From Chryseobacterium mucoviscidosis (GTDB lineage: Bacteria; Bacteroidota; Bacteroidia; Flavobacteriales; Weeksellaceae): a stretch of 64,000 bases of DNA. Shown piece by piece: positions 32,003 through 40,896 of the stretch (its first letter is position 1; each line of letters begins with the position of its first letter). The stretch covers positions 33,369-97,368 of the forward strand of contig NZ_MVAG01000071.1 of assembly GCF_002177115.1 (NCBI RefSeq), read 5' to 3'. Under the pieces are notes generated by a model. It was not told where the DNA came from. It saw nothing but the letters and a program-made list of their open reading frames with translations, and did not search any database. The translations under genes and the position numbers were made by a program.

Positions 32003-33478
32003 TTGAAAAATTTAATTTTCGTGCTGCTTTCGTCGGTCTGTTTCGGGCAGACGGACCAGTACAAACAGATACTTTTAACAAAAAAAATAGGCAAAGAAGT
32101 CCGTTTCTATTCCAAAGGATACGGAATGATTTCTGATGCCAAAACCGGAAAGTCCGGAATTGTAGATTCTCTGGGCAATATCACTTTTGAGTATCCTTCA
32201 AAAAGTGAAATTTCGCATTTATGGAAAAACAGGTTTGTTTTGAGGGTAAAAGCGGGAAATTCCAATGGAAAAACAGCGATTATCGATGCATCCGGAAAGG
32301 AAGTTATTCCGATGGATCTTTTCAAATTCAGAACCTGGGAAAATAAAGACAGGCTTATTTATTCAAAAAAAGGAAAAGACTGTGTATACGATTTTAACGG
32401 GAAAGAAATTATCCCGTTCTCAGAAAAGATAGTTTTTGGAAGCGAAAACAGATTTTTTGTTAAAAATAATGGAATGTGGCTGATTTATGATTTTGACGGA
32501 AAGAAAATTTCAGACCGACCGTTTACAGATGATCTTCGTTTCTACAAAGGCAGGGCTTATCTTTCGAAAGGTGAAAAATCCGGAGAAGTTATTGATAATA
32601 ATGGTAAAACCTTAAGTACGATTTCGGGACATAACGTAGACAATATCAATGCGTTTCCTTATTTGGTAACTTTAGACGTTTCTAAAAATAAATACGGAAT
32701 TATTGATGAAAAAGAAAACATCATTGCCGATGAAATGTATGAACAGGCTTTCGTGGGAAGAGAATACATTTACCTTACCAGAGAAGATAAAGTAAGTATT
32801 TTTTCTAAGAAGGAAGGGAAGGTGTATGATCTTGATTATCATTATGTAAACCCACTTTTCAATGGTTTGTTTAAAACCTCTCAGGATCAGAAAAATCCAA
32901 AAACTGCCGTTGTCCGTTTAAACGGAGAAGTGGTTTTTCCGAAGGAATATGACAGGGTAGAAGGTCTGAACATTGCCGGAGAAAAATATCTCTATCTGAG
33001 AAAAGATGACGAAGAAAAAATTCTGGATAAAAATTTAAAAAATATCCTGAATGACGATTACCAAATCGAAAAAATATTCCCCAATACACTGATTGTCAAT
33101 AAAAACGAAACCTTTTACACATTTTCTCCTAAAACTGGAAATTATAAAGAGCTGAAAGGATTTAAAGAAGTAAAGCCTTTTGAACTTTATCCTACTTTAG
33201 TCGGGAAAAACATAGACAATTTTTACGGCATGATGGATGAAAGCGGTAATGAAATTGTACCTTTTGTCTACGATGACATCACAACATTTTTGGGAGTTAA
33301 CGAATTTGTGGTGAAAAAAGATAATAAATTCGGCGTTACCAACGATAAAAATGAACCTTTAACGGAAATTGTCTACGATAAGTTTTTTCCGGATAAAAAA
33401 GGCATTAAACTTACCAAAGGAAAAGAAACAGAATTCATCTATTTTACAGAGCAAAAAGACAGAAGTTTTATTGATTAA
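32003..33478 (+). CDS. secreted WG-repeat protein
   Basis: 491 aa from a TTG that touches the rsmI stop (no gap), so re-initiation is likely. Signal peptide ends VCFGQ. The body consists of about eight WG/KWG-type repeats: NKYGIIDEKENIIADEMYEQ, NFYGMMDESGNEIVPFVYDD, NKFGVTNDKNEPLTEIVYDK and others. Such repeats form a beta-rich fold and are thought to bind ligands or proteins outside the inner membrane. No enzyme motif. The MITE-like repeat copy 2 begins 3 bp after the stop. Confidence 0.85.
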   Translation: MKNLIFVLLSSVCFGQTDQYKQILLTKKIGKEVRFYSKGYGMISDAKTGKSGIVDSLGNITFEYPSKSEISHLWKNRFVLRVKAGNSNGKTAIIDASGKEVIPMDLFKFRTWENKDRLIYSKKGKDCVYDFNGKEIIPFSEKIVFGSENRFFVKNNGMWLIYDFDGKKISDRPFTDDLRFYKGRAYLSKGEKSGEVIDNNGKTLSTISGHNVDNINAFPYLVTLDVSKNKYGIIDEKENIIADEMYEQAFVGREYIYLTREDKVSIFSKKEGKVYDLDYHYVNPLFNGLFKTSQDQKNPKTAVVRLNGEVVFPKEYDRVEGLNIAGEKYLYLRKDDEEKILDKNLKNILNDDYQIEKIFPNTLIVNKNETFYTFSPKTGNYKELKGFKEVKPFELYPTLVGKNIDNFYGMMDESGNEIVPFVYDDITTFLGVNEFVVKKDNKFGVTNDKNEPLTEIVYDKFFPDKKGIKLTKGKETEFIYFTEQKDRSFID

Positions 33479-33481
33479 TTG

Positions 33482-33630
33482 CATAATTGGAAAATATTTG
33501 AGGTCTCTGCTGAGTGAATAGTTTATGCTGAGCTTGTCGAAGTAGCTTTGCGAACACAAGAACAGTTGGTATATAAAAGAATCTTAGCGACCCTTTGCGT
33601 TAAAAAGCAGTATGATTAATAACGAATATC
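33482..33630 (+). repeat. MITE-like element, copy 2
   Basis: About 149 bp aligned with copies 1 and 3 from CATAATTGGAAAA to TATGATTAATAACG. The right terminal repeat is present but changed (TAACGAATATC); the left terminal repeat is lost where the element meets the stop codon of the WG-repeat gene. Confidence 0.75.
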
Positions 33631-33693
33631 AAAAAACAGTCATAAATTTTCGCTAAAAAAGTGATTTAAAATGCATTGAATAACATTTTGTAA

Positions 33694-33701
33694 TATCTTT
33701 G
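33694..33701 (+). promoter_or_regulatory. -7 promoter element for fabG
   Basis: TATCTTTG inside TAATATCTTTGCG, a strong TAnnTTTG match. The leader would be about 85 nt. Confidence 0.55.
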
Positions 33702-33790
33702 CGCACTGTTTTATTTCTGTAAAATTAAATGCTGTATATTAGCCAACTTTCAAAAGGCTAATACGTTATAAAGAAAAATAATTGTCATAT

Positions 33791-34534
33791 ATGAAACTAT
33801 TAGAAGGAAAAGTAGCGCTAATTACGGGAGCTACACGAGGAATCGGAAAAGGAATTGCCGAAATGTACGCCGAACAGGGTGCAAAAGTAGCATTTACTTA
33901 TGCCGGATCTGTAGAAAAAGCGAAGGAATTGGAAGCAACTTTAAGTTCTGTAACTCAAATTAAAGGGTATCAGTCTGATGCATCAGATTTTGATGCGGCT
34001 CAGACTTTAGTGGATGAAGTAATCGCTGAGTTTGGGAAAATTGATATTTTGGTAAATAACGCAGGAATTACGAAGGATAATCTGCTTTTGAGAATGTCGA
34101 AAGATGACTGGGATAAAGTAATGAAAGTAAATCTGGATTCTGTATTCAATCTTACCAAAGCGGTAATTAAGCCCATGATGAAGGCAAAAGCAGGATCGAT
34201 CATCAACATGACTTCTGTAGTAGGAATCAGCGGAAATGCAGGACAGGCAAACTATGCAGCTTCCAAAGCGGGAGTTATCGGTTTTACAAAATCTGTAGCG
34301 CTGGAATTGGGTTCCAGAAACATCCGTTGCAACGCAATTGCTCCGGGATTCATCCAGACTGAAATGACGGATGCTTTAGATGATAAAGCAAAAGAAAAAT
34401 GGAACGAAGCCATCCCGATGAAAAAACTGGGACAAACAAGAGATATTGCAAATGCATGCGTATTTCTGGGTAGCGAAATGTCTTCTTACGTTACAGGACA
34501 GACGTTAAATGTTGACGGAGGTCTGTTGACATAA
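33791..34534 (+). CDS. fabG: 3-oxoacyl-ACP reductase FabG
   Basis: 247 aa from the ATG at 33791; a TTG three codons earlier is less likely. Cofactor motif ALITGATRGIGKGIAEMY, NNAGITKDNLLLRM, catalytic Ser in NMTSVVGISGNAGQ and YAASKAGVIGFTKS (YxxxK). FIQTEMTDAL and the ending YVTGQTLNVDGGL are typical of FabG. It reduces 3-oxoacyl-ACP with NADPH in fatty-acid elongation. The next gene starts 5 bp after its stop. Confidence 0.93.
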   Translation: MKLLEGKVALITGATRGIGKGIAEMYAEQGAKVAFTYAGSVEKAKELEATLSSVTQIKGYQSDASDFDAAQTLVDEVIAEFGKIDILVNNAGITKDNLLLRMSKDDWDKVMKVNLDSVFNLTKAVIKPMMKAKAGSIINMTSVVGISGNAGQANYAASKAGVIGFTKSVALELGSRNIRCNAIAPGFIQTEMTDALDDKAKEKWNEAIPMKKLGQTRDIANACVFLGSEMSSYVTGQTLNVDGGLLT

Positions 34535-34539
34535 AATAT

Positions 34540-35859
34540 ATGAAAACGGTACAGAATATTACCTTATTCTTATCGGTTTTACTACTAATCGGTCTGGTTT
34601 ACATTTCCTTTTTTAATGTGTATCAGACCGATGATTATATCTATTCCTACGGAACAAAGAAGTTGGGATTTCTATGGAATGTCTGCGATTTTTATATGCA
34701 TTGGGGAGGAAGATATTTTGGCTATACCATTAATATGCTGAATCCTGTTTCAAAAGATCCGTTCAATATAATCCCGAAAATTTATCCTGTATTTTTACTG
34801 ACATCATTTCTTACAGTCATTATTTTAAATTTCAGACTGTATTTTAATTATTCCTTTGCTGAAGCCCTTAAAAAGAGCCTGTTATTTTTCTTTATCTACA
34901 CGGTTGGATTAATCAGCTTACCGGAACATTATTTTTGGATCACAGGATCTAATGTCTATTTCCTGCCGGTTATTTTATCGGGTCTTTTGCTCTTTTTTTA
35001 CGGAAAATTTCAGCAGTCAGACAAAAAATGGTGGTTCTTTTTAAGCACTGTTGTCATTTTCATTCTGATGGGTGCAAATGAAATCATTGCGCTGCTTTTG
35101 TTAGGAGCATTGAGCTTTATAGGCTTTGAAAAACCATCAAAGGAAAATAAAATTCTTTTAGCCATCGGAATTATCGGATTTCTTATTAGCTTTTTAGCTC
35201 CCGGAAATTTCAACAGAATGGTAAAATCTGATGATGCTTTTTATTGGATGTGGACGAAAAGAGCCGCTTTTTTCACTTTTAATTTTGGGTATATTTTTAT
35301 AAAAACAGTATTTCTTATTCCTTTATTTACTGCTTTGTTTTTTGAAGAACTTACTGCCTTAAAAAGTAAAGTGAAATTTACCAAAGCTTGCATAATTTGT
35401 ATGATTTCATTGTTACCTTTAATGTTTTTGGGCTATCTGATCAATATTGTAGGAAGACAGAACGATAACATTGTCATCTTCTTTTTAAGCACGTTTTCTT
35501 TCATTTTACTATACAAAAAAGAGAATATAAAAAGATTTTGGTGGATCAGTTTTTTAGTCATCTTTCTGCCGGAAACAGATTTTTTCAGTCAGAGTTATTC
35601 AGGGTTTAATATAGATTATAACATGAATAATTTCGTTCAGGAAATCGCTGTAACAGATCTGAAAGCGTATGATGAAGAAATAAAAAGCAGAATTTCTTTA
35701 ATTCAAAATTCAAAAGAAGACTCTTTAAAGATTGATAAAATAAGAGAAGTGCCGAAAATACTGTATTTTGATGAATTGTCTTCCGCAAAAGAAGAGAAAA
35801 AATACGTTAATGATCAGTTGGAAAAATATTTCAACAAGAAAAGCATTGTTGTAAAATAA
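34540..35859 (+). CDS. DUF6056-like polytopic membrane protein
   Basis: 439 aa with roughly ten membrane segments. An early periplasmic loop carries YQTDDYIYSYG and MHWGGRYFGYTINML, and a later loop LPEHYFWITGSNVYFLP. The DD motif after the first helix and the WxxGxxxY loop resemble GT-C type glycosyltransferases and the DUF6056 group, which probably move sugars from lipid carriers. The C-terminal part (about 355-439) is soluble. The catalytic role is inferred from fold resemblance only. Confidence 0.75.
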   Translation: MKTVQNITLFLSVLLLIGLVYISFFNVYQTDDYIYSYGTKKLGFLWNVCDFYMHWGGRYFGYTINMLNPVSKDPFNIIPKIYPVFLLTSFLTVIILNFRLYFNYSFAEALKKSLLFFFIYTVGLISLPEHYFWITGSNVYFLPVILSGLLLFFYGKFQQSDKKWWFFLSTVVIFILMGANEIIALLLLGALSFIGFEKPSKENKILLAIGIIGFLISFLAPGNFNRMVKSDDAFYWMWTKRAAFFTFNFGYIFIKTVFLIPLFTALFFEELTALKSKVKFTKACIICMISLLPLMFLGYLINIVGRQNDNIVIFFLSTFSFILLYKKENIKRFWWISFLVIFLPETDFFSQSYSGFNIDYNMNNFVQEIAVTDLKAYDEEIKSRISLIQNSKEDSLKIDKIREVPKILYFDELSSAKEEKKYVNDQLEKYFNKKSIVVK

Positions 35860-35862
35860 GTG

Positions 35863-36597
35863 CTATTTTTCTTGAAAAACTTTGTCATAAATAAGCTTCA
35901 CCTGCAAATCTCCGAATCCGAAAATTCCCAGCTCATCACGGAACTTTTCAAAAACTTCACTAAAATCTGTTATGCCTTTCTGTATTAAATTTTGAATAAA
36001 AACTTCAGGATTAATGTTTTGATAAGCGGTAATTAATTCAGGTAAAAAGCGAAAGCAATCAGATTGAATTTCAGAAAGTTGTTTTAATTTATTTTGATGA
36101 TTACTTTGATAAGCTTCCCATAAATTCAGTCCCAATTCAATATCTTTTTGTTTAAATAAAACTCTTGAGGTTAATGCTTCTTCCAAATCAAAACGGGCAG
36201 AATCCGAAAATCCTTTCCATTGGTTTTCTTTCGATGCTTTTGGAAAAATCCTGTAGATGTTGATATTTTTATCCTTCGGAATCAGCGTTAAGCAAAACCA
36301 CATATTAACCTGACAAAAAAGATCATCTTCAAACCAAAGATATACTTCAGAATCTTCCGGAATCTGCATCATCTTATTACATTCTGAAACCACTTTACGG
36401 TAATAATTTTCTTTTGTATCACCATAATTTTCAGCAATAAATTCTGATCTTGCCTTCCAGAAAACATCCAGATTTTCAGCCTGTAAAGAACCTGCAACTA
36501 AAGCTTCTCTACAGATAATCATCTCGCCGGAAATGATTGTTTCCTTCAATTGCTCAGCGAGACAATCACCATTTGTAATATTAAATATTTTGTTCAA
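35863..36597 (-). CDS. DUF1835 domain protein
   Basis: 244 aa starting at TTG (36595-36597), 3 bp after the guaC stop. The start FNITNGDCLAEQLKETIISGEMIICREALVAG is the DUF1835 hallmark (NGD motif). VYLWFEDDLFCQVNMWFCLTLI completes the domain, and the C-terminal half (FLPELITAYQN to the end) is helical. Function unknown. It is the second gene after GMP reductase and convergent with the DUF6056 gene, with only 3 bp between the stops. Confidence 0.85.
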   Translation of the reverse strand: MNKIFNITNGDCLAEQLKETIISGEMIICREALVAGSLQAENLDVFWKARSEFIAENYGDTKENYYRKVVSECNKMMQIPEDSEVYLWFEDDLFCQVNMWFCLTLIPKDKNINIYRIFPKASKENQWKGFSDSARFDLEEALTSRVLFKQKDIELGLNLWEAYQSNHQNKLKQLSEIQSDCFRFLPELITAYQNINPEVFIQNLIQKGITDFSEVFEKFRDELGIFGFGDLQVKLIYDKVFQEK

Positions 36598-36600
36598 TTG

Positions 36601-37641
36601 TTACTCTTTAAATACCTGATTTTCCTGCTCCTGCACTCTGATGAAAGTCGTTCTTTTCGACAGTTCTTTCAGTTTGGAAGCGCCCACATAAGTACAGGTA
36701 GAACGAACGCCGCCTAAAATATCTTTTACCGTTTCCAGAACCGGACCTTTATAAGCCACTTTTACAGTTTTTCCCTCCGAAGCCCGGTATTCTGCAACGC
36801 CGCCTGAATGTTTATCCATGGCTGTTTTCGAGCTCATTCCGTAAAAAAGTCTGTATTTTTTGCCGTTTTCTTCCACAATTTCGCCGCCGCTTTCATCGTG
36901 TCCTGCAAACATTCCGCCCAGCATCACAAAATCTGCACCGCCGCCAAAAGCTTTCGCCACATCTCCCGGAACTTTACAGCCGCCATCTGCGATAATATGA
37001 CCTCCTAAACCATGTGCCGCATCGGAACATTCTATAATTGCCGAAAGTTGAGGATATCCCACTCCGGTTTTCACTCTCGTCGTACAAACCGAACCGGGAC
37101 CAATCCCGACTTTAATGATGTCTGCGCCGACTAACAGAAGTTCTTCCACCATTTCTCCGGTTACAACATTTCCGGCAATGATGATCTTATCCGGGAAATT
37201 TGCCCTTGCCTTCTTCACAAATTCCACAAAATGCTCAGAATAACCATTGGCTACATCAATGCAGAGAAACTCGATTTTTGGATGTCTTTCGAGGATTGTT
37301 TTTATCTTTTCTTCATCGGCTTTTCCGGTTCCTGTGCTTAATGCGATATACTGATAAATGTTTTCAGGCTGAGAATTTAAAAAATCTGACCATTCTTTCA
37401 CGGAATAATGCTTATGAACCGCTGTGATGATTTTTTCTTTTGCCAGTTCCACCGCCATTTCAAAAGTTCCCACCGTATCCATATTGGCAGCAATCACAGG
37501 AACGCCTTTCCATTTTTTTCGGGTATGTTTAAAAGTAAATTCTCTCTCAAGATCAACTTCAGAACGGGATTTCAGGGTAGAACGTTTCGGACGGAACATT
37601 ACATCCTTAAAACCCAGTTTAATATCATATTCTATTCTCAT
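36601..37641 (-). CDS. guaC: GMP reductase
   Basis: 346 aa, the length of the E. coli enzyme. Opening [33 protein letters not shown], then [15 protein letters not shown]. The catalytic loop [24 protein letters not shown] contains the Cys nucleophile, and [32 protein letters not shown] follows. No CBS domains, which separates it from IMP dehydrogenase. It converts GMP to IMP with NADPH in purine salvage. The DUF1835 gene follows in the same transcript. Confidence 0.94.
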   Translation of the reverse strand: MRIEYDIKLGFKDVMFRPKRSTLKSRSEVDLEREFTFKHTRKKWKGVPVIAANMDTVGTFEMAVELAKEKIITAVHKHYSVKEWSDFLNSQPENIYQYIALSTGTGKADEEKIKTILERHPKIEFLCIDVANGYSEHFVEFVKKARANFPDKIIIAGNVVTGEMVEELLLVGADIIKVGIGPGSVCTTRVKTGVGYPQLSAIIECSDAAHGLGGHIIADGGCKVPGDVAKAFGGGADFVMLGGMFAGHDESGGEIVEENGKKYRLFYGMSSKTAMDKHSGGVAEYRASEGKTVKVAYKGPVLETVKDILGGVRSTCTYVGASKLKELSKRTTFIRVQEQENQVFKE

Positions 37642-37722
37642 AATTCGGATAATTATTTTAATTAAAATTATGAAAAAGATTGATTCTAATCTTTATTTAA
37701 AAGGATTTTATAAATTATTTAT

Positions 37723-37893
37723 GATTGTCCGTTATTTGTCATAATTGGAAAAAATCTTTGAGTTCTTTGCTGAGTGAATAGTTTATGCTGAGCTTGTCGA
37801 AGCACTTTTGCGAACTTAAAAACAGTTAGTATATAAAGAATCTTTGCGAGTCCTTTGCGTTAGAAAAAAAAGTATGATTAATAGGGGATAATC
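37723..37893 (+). repeat. MITE-like element, copy 3
   Basis: 171 bp from GATTGTCCGTTA to GGGGATAATC. Its interior matches copies 1 and 2 over nearly the whole length. It lies in the 618-bp spacer between guaC and the Lgt-like gene. Confidence 0.8.
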
Positions 37894-38010
37894 AAAAATT
37901 ATTTAATACAATTTAAATCTTGATTCAGAAGCTTACAAAATCATAAATACGATCACAAAAATCGACATATGAAGCTGAAGCGTTAAGAAAATTACAATTT
38001 ATTCCGTTAA

Positions 38011-38090
38011 AAAATTCCCACTGTTTGAAGCGCGAGGCAAATTTTTAATCAAAAGACCCCAATTGAATTCGCGCAAGTTTTGGGAATTTT
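38011..38090. repeat. inverted-repeat element
   Basis: AAAATTCCCA (38011-38020) and TGGGAATTTT (38081-38090) are exact complements, and inside them GCGCGA (38030-38035) and TCGCGC (38069-38074) also pair. The whole is one interrupted hairpin of about 80 bases. The GCGCGAGGCAAATTTTTAAT and TTCGCGCAAGTTTTGGGA parts resemble Chryseobacterium spacer repeats from memory. Confidence 0.5.
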
Positions 38091-38140
38091 AGGAATGAAT
38101 TTTAATTTTTAGCATTCAGATTCAAAGTCTTGAACTTTTC

Positions 38141-38166
38141 GTTCTTTTGTTTCAAGACAAAAGAAC
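38141..38166. terminator. strong hairpin, possible terminator
   Basis: GTTCTTTTGT and ACAAAAGAAC pair over 10 bp with a 6-base loop. No neighbouring gene ends here and no T-tract follows, so it is more likely part of the adjacent repeat than a working terminator. Confidence 0.3.
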
Positions 38167-38246
38167 CACACATAAAATTTTAAAGAAAATATTTAGATCA
38201 ATTTTAAAATCAGGATAATAATTGAACAAGTTTTAATTAAAAACAA

Positions 38247-38254
38247 TACTTTTG
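38247..38254 (+). promoter_or_regulatory. -7 promoter element for the Lgt-like operon
   Basis: TACTTTTG with TTG 22 bases upstream. It ends 5 bases before the ATG at 38260, so the message would be almost leaderless. Confidence 0.5.
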
Positions 38255-38259
38255 AAACC

Positions 38260-39006
38260 ATGGATTTTCCTGTGACCTTTCACCTATTTGGTAAAACTAT
38301 TCTCGCTCATCCGCTGTTTGAAGCGGCAGGAATTTTTATCGGAATGCGGTTTTATTTTTATCTAAAACGAAAATCGAAAGAGAAAATGTCTTTCAATACT
38401 TCGGCTGCTGTATTAATTGGTGCAACAGCGGGAGCATTAATCGGATCAAAATTAATTGGAAATCTCGAAAACCCCATCAGACTTTTAGAGCATTTTGATT
38501 TGAAAACCATCTGGACAAATAATACAATTGTTGGCGGATTGGCTTTTGGCATAATTGGTGTTGAATGGGCAAAAAAAATTGTCGGGCATAAAGAAAGTAC
38601 CGGAGATTTGATAGTCTATCCACTGATCTTAGCAATGATTATTGGCAGAATCGGCTGCTTTCTTACCGGAATTCATGAAGAAACATACGGAATTCCTACT
38701 GATTTTATTTTCGGAATGCATCTGGGAGACCAATTTCTCAGACATCCTGTGGCATTATATGAAATAGCGTTTCTCATTCTTTTATGGATCGTTTTAAAAA
38801 TCATCCAGAATACAAAAAAATATCCTTCAGGTTTCGTCTTTCAGTTGTTTATGGTCAGTTATTTTAGCTTCAGGCTGTTGCTGGACTTCATCAAGCCGAG
38901 AGTAGAAATTTTAGGAAATTTAGGAACCATACAGGTTGTTTGTATAGCTGTAATTTTCTATTATTTCTTAAAATTTAGAAAAACAAAATTTGTAACTTCA
39001 CATTAA
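38260..39006 (+). CDS. Lgt-family membrane protein, divergent signature
   Basis: 248 aa with about seven membrane segments. It follows the prolipoprotein diacylglyceryl transferase fold: HPLFEAAGIFIGMRFYFYL, a GALIGSKLIG segment, VGGLAFGIIG, MIIGRIGCFLTGIHEETYG and RHPVALYEIAF. True Lgt has GRxGNFxNxE in the third block; here Asn is replaced by Cys and the next Asn by Thr. Donor chemistry may therefore differ. Lgt moves diacylglycerol from phosphatidylglycerol to a Cys. First of a five-gene run with two small membrane proteins and a Tes-like radical SAM enzyme, so a lipid-related role is likely. Confidence 0.82.
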   Translation: MDFPVTFHLFGKTILAHPLFEAAGIFIGMRFYFYLKRKSKEKMSFNTSAAVLIGATAGALIGSKLIGNLENPIRLLEHFDLKTIWTNNTIVGGLAFGIIGVEWAKKIVGHKESTGDLIVYPLILAMIIGRIGCFLTGIHEETYGIPTDFIFGMHLGDQFLRHPVALYEIAFLILLWIVLKIIQNTKKYPSGFVFQLFMVSYFSFRLLLDFIKPRVEILGNLGTIQVVCIAVIFYYFLKFRKTKFVTSH

Positions 39007-39016
39007 ATATCAAATC

Positions 39017-39250
39017 ATGAAATTACTCACATTTCTTGAAGTCGGAGATCTTGGTGGTCTTGTTGTAATGATTATCGGGATTATTGCCTTTGTATTATTG
39101 ATGATATCGCTTGTTGTTGCCGTAATTACAAAAGTTATTTACGAATGGAATAATGAAAGAAAATTTTCAACGGGTCAGTTTTGGATGACTGTTCTGATTT
39201 CCATGCTTGTTGGCGGACTGATCAGCGGCGTTGTTTGTGGCGGAATGTAA
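39017..39250 (+). CDS. small two-helix membrane protein
   Basis: 77 aa. Two hydrophobic helices (about 12-42 and 57-77) enclose the polar loop VIYEWNNERKFSTGQFW. The C-terminal part FWMTVLISMLVGGLISGVVCGGM closely parallels that of the next gene, so the two are tandem paralogues. It starts 10 bp after the Lgt-like gene. No family recognised. Confidence 0.7.
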   Translation: MKLLTFLEVGDLGGLVVMIIGIIAFVLLMISLVVAVITKVIYEWNNERKFSTGQFWMTVLISMLVGGLISGVVCGGM

Positions 39251-39261
39251 AAGAAATTAAG

Positions 39262-39468
39262 ATGGATTTATTGATTAGCATATTAGTAATACTTTTGATA
39301 TTTGGAGGAACTATTTTTGGAATTTCATTTATAGTTGGAAAAATTACGGAAGCTATTTTTCAGTGGAAGAATAAAGAATTTTCGAAGAAACAATTTTGGC
39401 AAACCGTCACGATTTCCATGCTTATTTGTTTGATTATTAGCGGAATGATTTGCGGAGGAGCTTTATAA
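39262..39468 (+). CDS. small two-helix membrane protein, paralogue
   Basis: 68 aa from the ATG at 39262, 11 bp after the previous stop. Layout as the previous gene: a helix, a loop IFQWKNKEFSKKQFW, and a helix ending SGMICGGAL. The pair may form a membrane complex or anchor for the neighbouring enzymes; that is inference from position. Confidence 0.68.
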   Translation: MDLLISILVILLIFGGTIFGISFIVGKITEAIFQWKNKEFSKKQFWQTVTISMLICLIISGMICGGAL

Positions 39469-39481
39469 ATTAAGAATTATT

Positions 39482-40885
39482 ATGCCAGTAAGAAATTATA
39501 CGTATTACGATTATACCATAAGTCTTTGTCCGGAATGTCTGAAAAGAGTGGGAGCAAAGATCATTATTGAAGATGAAGTGGTTTTCATGACGAAAAGATG
39601 TCCGGATCACGGATTTTTCAAAACTAAAATTGCTTCTGATGTTCAGTATTATAAAAATATCAGAAACTACAATAAAGCATCAGAAATTCCGGTGCATTTT
39701 GGAACCGATGTAGAATATGGCTGTCCTTATGATTGTGGTTTATGTATTGATCATGAGCAACATAGCTGCCTTTCTATTGTGGAAGTAACGGATCGGTGTA
39801 ATCTTACCTGTCCTACCTGCTATGCGATGTCTTCGCCACATTACGGAAGTCACAGAAGTCTGGAGGAGATTGAAGCGATGTTTGATATTATTGTTAAAAA
39901 TGAAGGCGAGCCGGATGTTGTTCAGATCAGTGGAGGAGAGCCGACAATCCATCCAGAATTTTTCAAGATCATGGATATTGCGAAGTCGAAACCCATCAAA
40001 CATTTAATGTTAAATACCAACGGTGTAAGAATTGCGAATGATCCCGGTTTTGCCGAAAAATTAGCAACCTATGCTCCTGAATTTGAAATTTACCTTCAGT
40101 TTGATTCCTTTAAACCGGAAGTTCTGAAAGATTTCAGAGGAAAAGATTTAACAGACGTACGAATGAAAGCTTTAGAGAAATTGAATTCTTTAAATCTTTC
40201 GACTACCCTCGTTATTGTTCTTCAGAAAGATAAAAATATTGACGAAATCGGAAAAATCATTGATTTTGCCCTGAAACAGAAATGTGTCCGCGGAATTACC
40301 TTTCAGCCTGTAGAAATTGCAGGAAGAAACCGTGAAGATTCAGCTTATGAAAAAATTACTTTAACAGAAGTAAGACAGGAAATTCTCAATCAGTTTCCTT
40401 TGCTGAATTCGGATGATATCATTCCGGTTCCGTGTAATCCCGATGCTTTGGCGATGGGATATATTCTGAAACTGGAAGGCGAAACGATTCCTTTAACACG
40501 ATACATCAATCCTGCTGATTTACTGAACAATGAAACCCGGAATACCATTGTTTACGAACAGGATACCGGATTGCAGATGCAGCTTCTGGATATTTTCAGC
40601 ACCGGAATTTCTGTAGATAAAGTAAAACCTAAAGTTAATCAGTTATTGTGCTGTCTTCCTGACGTTTCCGCTCCCAATCTGGATTATGATAACCTGTTCA
40701 GAATTATCATCATGAACTTTATGGATGCGCATGATTTTGATGTCCGCGCTGTGAAAAAATCCTGTGTTCACATTGTAAATAAAGACCTGAAAATGATTCC
40801 TTTCGAAACCATGAATTTATTTTACCGTGATGATAAAAGCAAATATCTGGAGGAATTGAGGAAAGAGGATAGAGTTTTATTTTAA
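39482..40885 (+). CDS. radical SAM protein resembling tetraether lipid synthase
   Basis: 467 aa. An N-terminal Cys-rich domain (SLCPECLKRVGAKIIIEDE, then KRCPDHGFFKT) is followed by GCPYDCGLCIDHEQHSCLSIVEVTDRCNLTCPTCY. The CxxxCxxC-type cluster motif here appears as CNLTCPTC, with QISGGEPTIHPEF as the SAM-binding GGE motif. The C-terminus has QLLCCLPDV, IIIMNFMDAHDFDVRAVKKSCVHI and IPFETMNLFYRD. This plan matches MJ0619/Tes, which joins lipid chains in archaea and has bacterial relatives, as I recall. The last expected Cys in the IPFCxYN motif is Glu here. The substrate is not determinable. Confidence 0.82.
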   Translation: MPVRNYTYYDYTISLCPECLKRVGAKIIIEDEVVFMTKRCPDHGFFKTKIASDVQYYKNIRNYNKASEIPVHFGTDVEYGCPYDCGLCIDHEQHSCLSIVEVTDRCNLTCPTCYAMSSPHYGSHRSLEEIEAMFDIIVKNEGEPDVVQISGGEPTIHPEFFKIMDIAKSKPIKHLMLNTNGVRIANDPGFAEKLATYAPEFEIYLQFDSFKPEVLKDFRGKDLTDVRMKALEKLNSLNLSTTLVIVLQKDKNIDEIGKIIDFALKQKCVRGITFQPVEIAGRNREDSAYEKITLTEVRQEILNQFPLLNSDDIIPVPCNPDALAMGYILKLEGETIPLTRYINPADLLNNETRNTIVYEQDTGLQMQLLDIFSTGISVDKVKPKVNQLLCCLPDVSAPNLDYDNLFRIIIMNFMDAHDFDVRAVKKSCVHIVNKDLKMIPFETMNLFYRDDKSKYLEELRKEDRVLF

Positions 40886-40896
40886 GACATTAAAGA

